Part shown: in pieces, positions 35,843 through 43,932 of the stretch
How positions within the stretch are numbered: the first letter of the stretch is position 1
How the letters are laid out: the number at the start of each line of letters is the position of its first letter
Source: DATMGU01 sp035555315
GTDB taxonomy: Bacteria; Pseudomonadota; Alphaproteobacteria; ATCC43930; CGMCC-115725
DNA length: 64,000 nucleotides
Direction of reading: 5' to 3'
Assembly (NCBI GenBank): GCA_035555315.1
Contig: DATMGU010000014.1
Coordinates: 123,324-187,323, forward strand
Translations under genes and position numbers: made by a program
The notes under the pieces: model-generated
Databases searched by the model: none
What the model was told of the DNA's origin: nothing
What the model saw: only the letters and a program-made list of their open reading frames with translations

Positions 35843-36859
35843 ATGATCCGTACCCTGCTGGGGGCTACCGCCTTCGCGACACTTGTCGCGATCAACCCCA
35901 CACTGGCCGCTCCATCGGTAGAACCGGCTACCCAAGGTTTTCTGGACGCGCTCGCCGCCGGTGGCGGACCGCCGATCTACACCCTGTCGCCGGCCGATGC
36001 GCGAAACGTCCTGGCCGGCGCGCAGGCGGGAAAAGGGACGAAGCTGCCCGCCGATATCAAGGATATGACCATCCCGGCCGGCCCGACGGGCCAGATCCGG
36101 TTGCGCATCGTTCGCCCGGCCGGCATTTCCGGTGCTTTGCCGGTCGTGCTGTATTTTCACGGCGGCGGCTGGGTGCTCGGCGACAAGAACACGCATGACC
36201 GGCTGATCCGCGAACTCGCCCGGGGCGCCCGCGCCGCGATCGTCTTCGTCGATTACGACCGGTCGCCGGAAGCACAGTATCCGGTACCGATCGAGGAGGC
36301 CTACGCGGCGACGAAATATGTCGCGGATCATGCCGCGCAGTTCGGTGTCGACCCGTCACGCCTCGCCGTCGCCGGCGACAGCGTGGGCGGCAACATGGCC
36401 GCGGCCGTGACCTTGATGGCCAAGGATCGCGCGGGGCCCGCCATTCGCTTCCAGGTGCTGTTCTATCCGGTGACCGATGCGCGCTTCGATAACGGCTCCT
36501 ACACGACTTTCGAGAAGGGGCCGTGGCTGACCAAGCCGGCCATGCAGTGGTTCTGGAACGCCTATCTGCCCGACGAGGCGAAGCGTAAGGAGCCGACCGC
36601 GTCGCCGCTGCGGGCCTCGCTCGATCAGCTCCGCGGCCTCCCGGCGGCGCTCGTCATCACCGACGAGAACGACGTGCTGCGCGACGAGGGCGAAGCCTAT
36701 GCGGCGAAACTCGCCCAGGCGGGTGTCCGGGTCACGCAGACGCGGTATCTCGGCACCATCCACGATTTCGTCATGTTGAACGCTCTCGCCGAGACGCCGG
36801 CGACGCGGGCGGCGATCACCCAGGCCAACACCATGCTGCGCGCGGCGGTGGCCAAATAG
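35843..36859 (+). CDS. Exported alpha/beta hydrolase (HSL-type esterase)
   Basis: A 338-residue hydrolase of the hormone-sensitive-lipase family. A signal peptide (MIRTLLGATAFATLVAINPT, then LAAPS) is likely cleaved after Ala25 or Ala26. The oxyanion motif is HGGGWVLGD, the nucleophile elbow GDSVGGN, and the Asp/His residues lie in DENDVLRDEG and IHDFVML. The ATG at 35843 is preceded by GGGAGAG. The gene is divergent from ohrR, has an OhrR-type operator doublet in front and is followed after 60 bp by ohr. It is therefore probably induced by organic hydroperoxides. An action on peroxidised lipid esters in the periplasm would fit, but that is inference. Confidence 0.88.
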   Translation: MIRTLLGATAFATLVAINPTLAAPSVEPATQGFLDALAAGGGPPIYTLSPADARNVLAGAQAGKGTKLPADIKDMTIPAGPTGQIRLRIVRPAGISGALPVVLYFHGGGWVLGDKNTHDRLIRELARGARAAIVFVDYDRSPEAQYPVPIEEAYAATKYVADHAAQFGVDPSRLAVAGDSVGGNMAAAVTLMAKDRAGPAIRFQVLFYPVTDARFDNGSYTTFEKGPWLTKPAMQWFWNAYLPDEAKRKEPTASPLRASLDQLRGLPAALVITDENDVLRDEGEAYAAKLAQAGVRVTQTRYLGTIHDFVMLNALAETPATRAAITQANTMLRAAVAK

Positions 36860-36919
36860 CACCATCCCTAACCCAACGATACTTCCTTTCCCCTTTTCCC
36901 AGCGACAACGAGGTAAATC

Positions 36920-37345
36920 ATGTCGGTCAATGTTCTCTACACCACCGCCGCCCGTGCAACCGGTGGCCGTGACGGTTCCGCCGCCACCGAAGATGGCGCG
37001 CTCAAGGTCAAGCTTTCGACGCCCAAGGAACTCGGCGGTGCCGGCGGCGAGGGCAACAACCCAGAACAGCTCTTCGCCGCCGGTTATGCGGCCTGCTTCA
37101 TCGGCGCGCTGAAATTCGTCGCCGCGTCGGAGAAGAAGACGGTTCCCGCCGATACGCAGGTGGTTGCGACCGTCGGCATCGGTCCCCGGTCGGAAGGTGG
37201 CTTCGGGCTCGATATCGCGCTCGAGGTCAGCCTGCCCGGCCTGCCGCGGGCGGCGGCCGAGGCGTTGGTCGCGCAGGCACACCAAGTGTGCCCCTATTCG
37301 AACGCGACGCGCAACAACGTCCCGGTGCGCCTGACCGTGGTGTGA
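36920..37345 (+). CDS. ohr: Organic hydroperoxide resistance protein Ohr
   Basis: A 141-residue Ohr/OsmC-fold thiol peroxidase. The catalytic cysteines are C59 (AAGYAACFIGAL) and C124 (AHQVCPYSNATR). Arg17 (GGRDG) and Glu50 (NNPEQLFAAG) match the residues that activate the peroxidatic cysteine. It reduces organic and fatty-acid hydroperoxides using lipoylated proteins. It follows the exported hydrolase in the OhrR-controlled operon and ends at a strong terminator. GAGGTAA precedes the ATG. Confidence 0.96.
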   Translation: MSVNVLYTTAARATGGRDGSAATEDGALKVKLSTPKELGGAGGEGNNPEQLFAAGYAACFIGALKFVAASEKKTVPADTQVVATVGIGPRSEGGFGLDIALEVSLPGLPRAAAEALVAQAHQVCPYSNATRNNVPVRLTVV

Positions 37346-37385
37346 CTTGGTCGTGGTGCGACGGCAACCGGTTCGATGAAGACCA

Positions 37386-37416
37386 GGGCGCGCGGGATAT
37401 GCCGCGCGCCCTTTTC
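37386..37416 (+). terminator. Intrinsic terminator of the hydrolase-ohr operon
   Basis: A perfect 10-bp GC stem, GGGCGCGCGG / CCGCGCGCCC, with a 6-base loop is followed by TTTT. It lies 40 bases after the ohr stop codon. Confidence 0.92.
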
Positions 37417-37514
37417 ATCACCTGTTCGTGAAGGGCGCGTCGTTGATTATTCATGGCTGTCTTCTACCCTCTTATGGGCTATAGCCTCCAAGCGCACCTC
37501 ATGAGAGAGCGGTA

Positions 37515-38120
37515 ATGACAAGATTGTTAGCGGTGGTCTTCGGCATCGTCCTGATGCTCGCCAGCGGCGCCGCGATGGCCCAAGCACCCACGACGGTTCG
37601 GGTGCGTGGCATGATCGACGCGTTAAGCGGTGACACGCTCAAGCTCACGACGCGGACGGGTGACAAGGTCAGCATCGCGCTCGCCGCCGGATATAAAGTC
37701 ACCGCGCTGACCGCCATCTCGATCACCGCCATCAAGCCCGGCAGCTATATCGGTACGGCGGCCATGCGCCAGGCGGACGGGTCGCTGAAAGCCCTGGAAG
37801 TTCAAGTATTCCCGGAAGCGATGCGCGGTGTCGGTGAGGGCAGCCGGCCGTTCGATGTGGCACCGAACAGCTCGATGACCAATGGCACCGTCGGCGATGT
37901 CGTCGGCACCGACGGCCGCGTCCTGACGGTGAAGTATAATGGTAAAGAGACCAAGGTGGTGGTGCCGGCCGATGTTCCGATCGTCACCTATGAACCCGGC
38001 GAGCCCACCATGTTGACGCCGGGGGCCCATGTCTTTATCTCGGTCACCAAGTCCGCGGATGGAACCATGAGCGCGGAGCGTGTCACCGTCGGCAAAGACG
38101 GTCTCGTGCCGCCGATGTAA
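37515..38120 (+). CDS. Exported protein of unknown function, two-repeat beta domain
   Basis: A 201-residue protein with a clear signal peptide ending GAAMAQAP. The mature part has two related segments: VRVRGMIDALSGDTLKLTTR (about 28-47) and TNGTVGDVVGTDGRVLTVKY (about 121-140). Each is followed by V-x-I-A/V-x-A and a turn, suggesting a duplicated small beta-barrel domain like that of DUF5666 proteins. No cysteines are visible in the mature protein, and no enzymatic motif was recognised. It is monocistronic, between the ohr terminator and a convergent gene. Confidence 0.75.
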   Translation: MTRLLAVVFGIVLMLASGAAMAQAPTTVRVRGMIDALSGDTLKLTTRTGDKVSIALAAGYKVTALTAISITAIKPGSYIGTAAMRQADGSLKALEVQVFPEAMRGVGEGSRPFDVAPNSSMTNGTVGDVVGTDGRVLTVKYNGKETKVVVPADVPIVTYEPGEPTMLTPGAHVFISVTKSADGTMSAERVTVGKDGLVPPM

Positions 38121-38142
38121 GTCCTCGCTGCCCCCTGGGGGC

Positions 38143-38448
38143 CTAGGCCGTGTATTCCTGAGTTTCCAGCATCACTTTCAAGCTGGCGTCGCTCAACCGG
38201 CCGAATGTCGGGATGGTGGCGTCTTGCCGGGGTGGCGCCGCCGGACCGGTCGATGGTTGCCCGCTGGCTGCCGTCTGCGGCTCGTCGAAGCTTTCGGTGA
38301 CGGAGTCGATCTCTTCGATAGCGCCATCGTTGCCGGCTGCTTGGCCAAGCCGTTTCAATCGCCGCAGCGCTTCTCGGCGGCGGGCCTCCATGGTTTTGGG
38401 TAGTGCTGCGTACTGGACGCTTTGTGTCATCTGAATATGGCGGGACAT
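38143..38448 (-). CDS. Hypothetical protein, 101 residues
   Basis: I do not recognise this family. The protein starts MSRHIQMTQSVQYAALPKTM and then has a basic helix MEARRREALRRLKRLGQ and an acidic, Pro/Ser/Thr-rich, probably disordered middle. It ends with PTFGRLSDASLKVMLETQEY. A GGGAG site lies 7 bases before the ATG at 38448. A longer version from a TTG at 38520 would begin with a lipobox-like LVLAGC, but it lacks a ribosome-binding site. It could be a small regulatory or DNA-interacting protein. Confidence 0.5.
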   Translation of the reverse strand: MSRHIQMTQSVQYAALPKTMEARRREALRRLKRLGQAAGNDGAIEEIDSVTESFDEPQTAASGQPSTGPAAPPRQDATIPTFGRLSDASLKVMLETQEYTA

Positions 38449-38618
38449 CGCTCGGCTCCCTCTTCGATCGGAGAGACAGCCGGCAAGAACCAAGCCATAG
38501 AAAACATATTTTAAAATCAAGGGACTACTGAGAGGAGCAATCCCAGCTAGGCAGAAATTGCCGGGGCCAAGCTGCCGGTTGTGCCCGATTCGGGACTATT
38601 TCGGCGAAGTGGGCCGGA

Positions 38619-39116
38619 CTAGCTGATTGGGCCGCAATTGGTATCGAGCAGCAGGCTGCCGCGCGCGCTGGTGTCGGTCGAAGTCCAGGTTGCCCGGATC
38701 GTTTTCAGGTCAGCGGACAGGCTGCCGCGATAGGCACCGGCGGTCGTGAACGATCCCCGATCCGGGTCATGTTCGTGAATTTCGATGGTGAGGGTCACCG
38801 GATCTAGGGTCGCGTCGAGCGCGACATGCGTCTCGGCATCGACCGCGTAGACGCCATGGCCGGCCAAGCGCACCGTGCCGCCGGCCGATTTGGCACTCTC
38901 GAAGGTGAAGACAAGCCTCTGCGCCACGGGATCGGCCAGCCACGAGAAACTGCCGCAAAATATCCGCGGCAACGTCCGAACGAGGCAGGTATCATCGCAT
39001 GTCGCGGCGGCCTCGGCCAAGCCGACGCCGCCGGGGCCACCCAGAAGGCCCAGCACCACCCCGCCCATTCCGACCACCAGTCGGATTAGGGGTGTATGTA
39101 GCGAAAATGCCGCCAT
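38619..39116 (-). CDS. Hypothetical exported protein
   Basis: A 165-residue protein with an N-terminal hydrophobic stretch (LIRLVVGMGGVVLGLLGG) and an AEAAATC processing site, followed by a cysteine-containing mature domain of alternating short beta strands. Cysteines at about 40, 44, 54 and near the C-terminus (TNCGPIS) could form disulfides. GAGGTG precedes the ATG. The mature region resembles small periplasmic beta-sandwich proteins, but I cannot assign a family. It lies between an unknown gene and the cold-shock-domain gene, on the same strand as both. Confidence 0.6.
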   Translation of the reverse strand: MAAFSLHTPLIRLVVGMGGVVLGLLGGPGGVGLAEAAATCDDTCLVRTLPRIFCGSFSWLADPVAQRLVFTFESAKSAGGTVRLAGHGVYAVDAETHVALDATLDPVTLTIEIHEHDPDRGSFTTAGAYRGSLSADLKTIRATWTSTDTSARGSLLLDTNCGPIS

Positions 39117-39206
39117 CCGACGATCACCTCAATCAGCCGCGTGAACCGCTTCATGAGGTGATCGCAAGGATAGGCTTGGCGGTTCCCCGCGACGCGGAGC
39201 GGAACC

Positions 39207-39863
39207 TCAGCGCGCCAGGGCGATCGAGAGCGCTTCGCGACCCTTCGGCGTCTCGACGACGCGCATCGACAAGGCTTGGCCTTCGGCGATGGAGTCCAAG
39301 CCGGCGGCGCCGACCACCGAGATATGCACGAAGACGTCCTTACGGCCATCGTCGCAGGCAACGAAACCGAAGCCCTTTTCCTCGTTGAACCATTTCACCG
39401 TGCCGGTGAGTTCGACCGCGGTCGACGGATCCACGGAAACCCTGGGCGGCCGGCTGCTGCCGCCCGGACGTGGGCTGGAGGAGCGCGGGGCGCTTTCCGT
39501 GGCCGTGCTGGTGTCGACTTCAAGCACCTTGGTGATCTGGGGGCCCTTCATGCCGCTGCCGACCTGCACCCGCAGCTTGGTGCCGGGGGATACGGTCTCG
39601 TATCCGGCCGACTGTAGCGCGTTGATGTGCATGAAAGCGTCGCCCGTGCCATCCGCCAATTCCGCGAAGCCGAAGCCCTTTTCGGAATTGAACCATTTCA
39701 CCGTCGCATCGACGACCGGTCCGCTCGATGCGCCCGAATCCATGCCGCCGCCGCCGAATGAGGAACGGGGCGGGGGGGACGCATCGCGACGGTCATAGGA
39801 TGACGGCATGTCGTCATCGAAGCCGCGGCGTCGCGGGGCGCGAAATTCTTTACCTTTACTCAT
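39207..39863 (-). CDS. Double cold-shock-domain protein
   Basis: A 218-residue protein with two cold shock domains. The first (about 51-115) has ATVKWFNSEKGFGFAELADG and DAFMHINAL, with the RNP1 and RNP2 motifs. The second (about 150-216) has GTVKWFNEEKGFGFVACDDG and DVFVHISVV. A Ser/Pro/Arg-rich linker joins them, and the N-terminal 45 residues are basic and Gly-rich. Two-domain CSD proteins of this kind are typical of alphaproteobacteria and bind single-stranded RNA or DNA as chaperones or antiterminators. The start codon overlaps the stop of a 53-residue gene upstream (ATGA). Confidence 0.92.
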   Translation of the reverse strand: MSKGKEFRAPRRRGFDDDMPSSYDRRDASPPPRSSFGGGGMDSGASSGPVVDATVKWFNSEKGFGFAELADGTGDAFMHINALQSAGYETVSPGTKLRVQVGSGMKGPQITKVLEVDTSTATESAPRSSSPRPGGSSRPPRVSVDPSTAVELTGTVKWFNEEKGFGFVACDDGRKDVFVHISVVGAAGLDSIAEGQALSMRVVETPKGREALSIALAR

Positions 39864-40021
39864 GGCGTTTGCTCGTCTTCGGCGGTCGTGTCCGTGGTTG
39901 TCTTACCGGCTTTCCGCAGGGCGGTCTCTTCCTGCTGCTGCCTTAGCTTCTCTTGCATTTTTGCCTGCTTTGCTCGGTCGCGTTCAGCACGCTGCTGGTT
40001 GTAGTTCGGCTTGAAGGGCAT
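39860..40021 (-). CDS. Small basic protein upstream of, and coupled to, the cold-shock gene
   Basis: A 53-residue gene beginning MPFKPNYNQQRAERDRAKQA and continuing KMQEKLRQQQEETALRKAGK with a Thr/Asp-rich tail. The product is a charged single helix rich in Arg, Lys and Gln. A GAGGAG site sits before the ATG at 40021, and the stop overlaps the cold-shock gene start by 4 bp (ATGA), so the two are probably co-translated. I recall similar small proteins beside cold-shock genes in this lineage, but this should be treated as unverified. A nucleic-acid-binding helper role is a guess. Confidence 0.7.
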   Translation of the reverse strand: MPFKPNYNQQRAERDRAKQAKMQEKLRQQQEETALRKAGKTTTDTTAEDEQTP

Positions 40022-40526
40022 GAGATCTCCTCGTCGCCCCCCATCAATATCACAATATAGTGCCGCTCGGCTTCGCGTTTTTTCAAGTTTGGGTCGGTTT
40101 TAAGCGCGAACAATCATCCAAAGATCAAAGCCCTGGTCGATCATAAAGACCGATGGCGGTCAGGACACCGGCCGTAACGACGGAAACCTTGGGGGAGCGT
40201 CATACCGATCATCAACCGACGAGGACATTGCCATACCGAAATGACTGAGTTCTGGAATGGTCTGAACCCCCATCCCGAACTCGGTTTCGAACGTTCGGCA
40301 TCGAGGTTCATCGCAGGCTGGCCGGCACCGGGTCGTCGGCACGCATCTGGTCGTGGCCCCGCGATCGGGCGCGGCATGCCGGGCCGATCCACTCGTCAGC
40401 GCGGTATCGAGCGTGACGCAATTCAAGGCGGACAGCGCCCTTAATGTCACTCCGCATACGGCCGGGTTGTCCGGCGCGGTGCGCACCCTCGCGGGCGACG
40501 CCGGTCAAGCGCGGATCGCCGCGTGG
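40022..40526. other. Gene-poor region holding an amidohydrolase remnant
   Basis: About 505 bases separate the small cold-shock-linked gene and the ABC transporter, which point toward lower coordinates. The left 200 bases carry the leader of the cold-shock pair. The right 290 bases contain fragments of an M20 amidohydrolase (see 40235-40526). No intact gene is present. Confidence 0.7.
40235..40526 (+). pseudogene. M20-family amidohydrolase remnant
   Basis: Two pieces of a hippurate-hydrolase-type M20 amidohydrolase are visible in different frames. The first (from 40241) reads NGLNPHPELGFERSASRF, matching the conserved N-terminal HPELGFE. The second (in the frame of 40353) reads DPLVSAVSSVTQFKADSALN then VTPHTAGLSGAVRTLAGDA, matching the dimerisation-domain strand S-V-T-Q-x-x-x-G-x-A-x-N-V-x-P-x-x-A-x-L-x-G-x-x-R-T. 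Most of the catalytic domain with its metal ligands is missing and the frame changes, so the gene is a decayed remnant. Confidence 0.75.
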
Positions 40527-42476
40527 TCAACCGGTCCGGGTGGTTCGGGTGGCCACCGGTTTGTCGTCCAAAAAGCCGCCGGATTGCCGCTTCCATAACC
40601 GTGCATAATGGCCGTCGAGGTCGAGCAATTCGGCATGGGTGCCCTGCTCGACGACGCGACCACGATCGAGGATGACCAGGCGGTCCATCCGCGCGATGGT
40701 CGATAGGCGATGGGCCACGGCGACGACGGTTTTCTCGACCATCAGGATCTCCAGGCTCGCCTGGATCGCCGCCTCGACCTCGCTGTCGAGGGCGGAGGTC
40801 GCCTCGTCCAGCACGAGGATCGGCGCGTTCTTCAGGATCACCCGGGCGATCGCGATGCGCTGGCGCTGGCCGCCCGACAGTTTGACGCCCCGTTCGCCGA
40901 CATGGGCGTCGTAGCCGCGCCGGCCATAGAGGTCTTCCAGGTCCTGGATGAAGTCATGCGCCTCGGCACGTTTCGCCGCTTCGACGACCTCCGCCTCGCT
41001 CGCATCCGGCCGGCCGTACAGGATGTTGTCGCGGATCGACCGATGCAGCAGCGACGTATCTTGGGTCACCACCGAGATCTTGGAGCGAAGCGAATCCTGC
41101 GTCAGGCCCGAAATGTCCTGGCCGTCGATCAGGATGCGCCCCGCTTCGAGATCGAAGAAGCGCAACAGCAGGTTGACGATGGTCGATTTCCCGGCGCCGG
41201 ACCGGCCGACCAGACCGATCTTCTCGCCCGGCCGGATCGCGAGGTCCAGCCCGTCGATCACGCCGGCGGCGGTGCCGTAGCCGAAGCGCACGCCCTCGAA
41301 GCGGATCTCGCCGCGCGGTACGGTCAGCGCCTGAGCGCCGGGCCGATCGGTCAACTGCAGCGGCCGGGCGATCGTTCCCATTCCTTCCTGCACCACGCCG
41401 ACATTCTCGAAGATCGACGTGACCTGGAATGCCACCCAGCCGGAAATATTGACCAGCTGCCAGGCGAGCGGCAGCACCATCGCGACGGTGCCGACCGGTA
41501 CCGTGCCGTTGAAGGCGAGGATGATCGCGGGTCCCGCCGTGGCGACGATCAGCGACGAATTCATGATCGACAAGGAAAGGATCATCTGGGTGATCAGCCT
41601 TAGCTGCTCCCGGAACCTGTCGGTATGGACGTCGATCGCCTCGCGAACATACCGGTCCTCTTCCAGCGATCGGGCGAACAGCTTGACGGTCAGGATATTG
41701 GTGTAGCTGTCGACGATGCGCCCGGTCATCACCGACCGCGACTCCGACATGATTCGGGACCGATCGCGCAGCCGCGGCACGAAATAGCGCAGCATCAGGA
41801 CATAAGCGACGAACCAGATCAGGACCGGTAGGGCCAGCCATAGATCCGCATGGGCCAGCAGCAGCAATGCGCTGGTACCGTAGACGATGATGTACCAGCA
41901 GGCGTCGCCGGCGGAGACGACGCTTTCGCGCAACGCCGGGCCGGTCTGCATGACCTTGGTCGCGATGCGGCCGGCGAAGTCGTTCTGGAAGAACGCCCAG
42001 GATTGCCGGACGACATGCCAATGGCTTTGCCAGCGCACCAGATTGGAAAATCCCGCGGCCAGCGACTGATTGGCGACCAGGCTGCGCGTGCAGATCGCCA
42101 CCGGGCGCAGCACCAAGATGACCGTCGCCATGCCGATCAGGATGGGCCATAGGGTCTGCCGAGTATCGGCATTGTCCTTCGTCGCCACCAGATTGACGAT
42201 CTTGCCGATGAAGACGGGGATCGTCGCATCCAGCAGGGCGACGACCAGCCCGATCGCCAGCAAGCCGGCGAACAGGCCCTTCGCCTGCCGGACGAAATGC
42301 CAATAGAATTGCAGCAGGCCGCCGGGTGGCTCGACCGGCACGATGTCGCCGGTAGCCGAGATCAGCCGCTCGAACGACCGGAACAGGGTGTCGACCAGCC
42401 GGTGGAGCCGCCGCTCGGAGGTCGCCCGCGCCGCGCCGGCGCGACCGGCCGACATATCCAAATGATCATCTGTCAT
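40527..42476 (-). CDS. ABC transporter, fused permease and ATP-binding protein (exporter type)
   Basis: A 649-residue ABC exporter half-transporter. The N-terminal 50 residues are polar, followed by six membrane segments within about 60-360. The ATPase domain has Walker A GLVGRSGAGKSTIVNLLLRF, signature LSGGQRQRIAIARVIL, Walker B ILVLDEATSALDSE and the H-loop VAVAHRLSTI. It functions as a dimer, exporting lipids or small hydrophobic compounds; substrate prediction is not possible. The ATG at 42476 is chosen over a longer frame. It is divergent from the formamidase-family gene. Confidence 0.9.
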   Translation of the reverse strand: MTDDHLDMSAGRAGAARATSERRLHRLVDTLFRSFERLISATGDIVPVEPPGGLLQFYWHFVRQAKGLFAGLLAIGLVVALLDATIPVFIGKIVNLVATKDNADTRQTLWPILIGMATVILVLRPVAICTRSLVANQSLAAGFSNLVRWQSHWHVVRQSWAFFQNDFAGRIATKVMQTGPALRESVVSAGDACWYIIVYGTSALLLLAHADLWLALPVLIWFVAYVLMLRYFVPRLRDRSRIMSESRSVMTGRIVDSYTNILTVKLFARSLEEDRYVREAIDVHTDRFREQLRLITQMILSLSIMNSSLIVATAGPAIILAFNGTVPVGTVAMVLPLAWQLVNISGWVAFQVTSIFENVGVVQEGMGTIARPLQLTDRPGAQALTVPRGEIRFEGVRFGYGTAAGVIDGLDLAIRPGEKIGLVGRSGAGKSTIVNLLLRFFDLEAGRILIDGQDISGLTQDSLRSKISVVTQDTSLLHRSIRDNILYGRPDASEAEVVEAAKRAEAHDFIQDLEDLYGRRGYDAHVGERGVKLSGGQRQRIAIARVILKNAPILVLDEATSALDSEVEAAIQASLEILMVEKTVVAVAHRLSTIARMDRLVILDRGRVVEQGTHAELLDLDGHYARLWKRQSGGFLDDKPVATRTTRTG

Positions 42477-42655
42477 CGCCGCAGTATGGCAAGGGCACAT
42501 GATGGAAGGGAAACACCATCGACGTTTCGTCGGGGGTAAAATCGTGGGGCCGGCCGTCGGTGGGCACCGTCAAGGTGATGCCGTATGGCGCGAAATATGC
42601 GAATCGGACCGCTGCCGAATCAGTGTCTTCCTCCCTCACCACGATCGGAGTTTTC

Positions 42656-43612
42656 ATGGCAAAGTACCATCTCGCACCAACGCCACGGACCGTGCGTATC
42701 GGCATGTTCAGTGCCGCGTTCCCGCCCGTGCTGACCGTCAACTCCGGGGATACGGTCGTGCTCGAATGCGTCTCGGGACGCGCCGACGTGCTGCCGCCGC
42801 CGGAGCTGGGGTTGACGGTCCCGCCGGCGCTGCGGGCCATCATCGACGCGGCCCTGCCGAGCCTGGGGGGCCATATCCTGACGGGACCGGTCGCGATCGC
42901 GGGTGCCGAGCCGGGAGACATGCTGGAGATACGGATCGAGGAAATCGAACTCGGTGCGGATTGGGGCTACAACATGATCCGTCCGCTGGCCGGGACGCTG
43001 CCCGAGGATTTCGATACGCCGGTGCTGACCCATCTTCCGGTCGATCGCGTCCGCAACCTATGCGCGCTGCCCTGGGGCAGGGATCTTCCCCTGGCGCCGT
43101 TCTTCGGCGTGATGGGCGTGGCCCCGCCCGCCGCGTTCGGCGTGATCTCCTCGAAGGAGCCGCGTATCCACGGCGGCAACCTCGACAACAAGGAACTGGT
43201 CGCGGGCAGCACGCTGTTTTTGCCGGTCTGGGTCGCGGGCGGGCTGTTCTCGGCCGGCGACGGGCACGGCGTACAAGGCGATGGGGAAGTATGCGTCACC
43301 GCGCTGGAAATGTGTCTGACGGGAACATTCACGCTCGTGCTGCACAAGGGTGGCGGGGTGAAGGCGCCGCTGCTGAGGCAGCCTCGGGCCGAGACGCCGA
43401 CGCATTACATCACCATGGGTCTCAACGAAGACCTGGACCAGGCGATGAAGCAGGCGGTCCGCGAGATGATCGCCTTCATCTGCGCGCGCACCAACATCTC
43501 GCGCGAGCAGGCCTATATGGGCTGCTCGCTGGCAGTGGATTTTCACGTCACGCAATCGGTGAACGGCGAAAAGGGGGTCCACGGCATGCTGCGCAAAGGG
43601 GTGTTGTTCTGA
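42656..43612 (+). CDS. Acetamidase/formamidase family protein
   Basis: A 318-residue hydrolase of the FmdA/AmdA family. It has KYHLAPTPRTVRIGMFSAAF, a PVAIAGAEPGDMLEIRIEEI strand pattern, and DWGYNMIRP followed by PFFGVMGVAPP. The C-terminal half contains MGCSLAVDFHVTQSVNGEKG, a conserved family stretch. It should release ammonia from short-chain amides such as formamide. The ATG at 42656 follows a GGAG site. It precedes the glycine riboswitch and glycine cleavage operon. Formamide or one-carbon metabolism links the two regions loosely, but there is no evidence of cotranscription. Confidence 0.85.
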   Translation: MAKYHLAPTPRTVRIGMFSAAFPPVLTVNSGDTVVLECVSGRADVLPPPELGLTVPPALRAIIDAALPSLGGHILTGPVAIAGAEPGDMLEIRIEEIELGADWGYNMIRPLAGTLPEDFDTPVLTHLPVDRVRNLCALPWGRDLPLAPFFGVMGVAPPAAFGVISSKEPRIHGGNLDNKELVAGSTLFLPVWVAGGLFSAGDGHGVQGDGEVCVTALEMCLTGTFTLVLHKGGGVKAPLLRQPRAETPTHYITMGLNEDLDQAMKQAVREMIAFICARTNISREQAYMGCSLAVDFHVTQSVNGEKGVHGMLRKGVLF

Positions 43613-43705
43613 GGCGGGCAGGCGGGTGGCGCTCCGGCGATACCCGGAGTGAGAGATACATTGACAAGCATTCCGACCCATGCGACGGGAAGGACTGCCA
43701 CTGAA

Positions 43706-43905
43706 CCTCGTGGGAGAGACCGGGTCTAGACCCGGCGCCGAAGGAGCAACCGCCCCGGAAACTCTCAGGCAAACGGACCGCGAGGGGATGGCTACTCTGG
43801 AAAGCAGGCTTGGCGTCGCTGGATGCCGGGCCTCACCGACGAGGTAAGTCGGGCGCCGTAAAACGGCCTCCGACCAATCTTTCAGGTCCACCGGACAGAG
43901 GGGGC
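43706..43905 (+). promoter_or_regulatory. Tandem glycine riboswitch
   Basis: Two consecutive aptamers are visible. The first has GGGAGAGACCGGG, then CCGAAGGAGCAACCGCCCC and AACTCTCAGGCAAACGGACC. The second has CTCTGGAAAGCAGG, then CGCCGTAAAACGGCC and CAATCTTTCAGGTCCACCGG, ending ACAGAGGGGG. The paired ACTCTCAGGC-A-AA-CGGAC and CTTTCAGGTCCAC-CGGAC elements are the family hallmark. Cooperative glycine binding normally turns on glycine cleavage genes, and gcvT starts 55 bases further on. Confidence 0.95.
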
Positions 43906-43911
43906 TTCCCG

Positions 43912-43932
43912 CCACACCCGCCATGGGTGTGG
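43912..43932 (+). promoter_or_regulatory. Riboswitch expression-platform hairpin
   Basis: CCACACCC (43912-43919) and GGGTGTGG (43925-43932) form an 8-bp stem with loop GCCAT. It sits inside a wider pairing, GGCTTC (43903-43908) with GAAGCC (43939-43944). It lies directly between aptamer two and the gcvT ribosome-binding site. There is no T-run, so a translational rather than transcriptional switch is more likely. Confidence 0.55.

Noticed and set aside
38448..38520. Lipoprotein signal for the 38143 gene (LVLAGC from a TTG start)
   Set aside because: The upstream TTG lacks a ribosome-binding site, while the ATG at 38448 has a good GGGAG site, so the lipobox is probably not translated.
40160..40486. 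108-codon minus-strand open frame in the amidohydrolase remnant
   Set aside because: Its translation has no family features, while the plus strand there carries recognisable M20 fragments.
43661..43690. Promoter of the glycine cleavage leader
   Set aside because: TTGACA is present but no acceptable -10 element lies 16-18 bases downstream, so only the -35-like match is mentioned.
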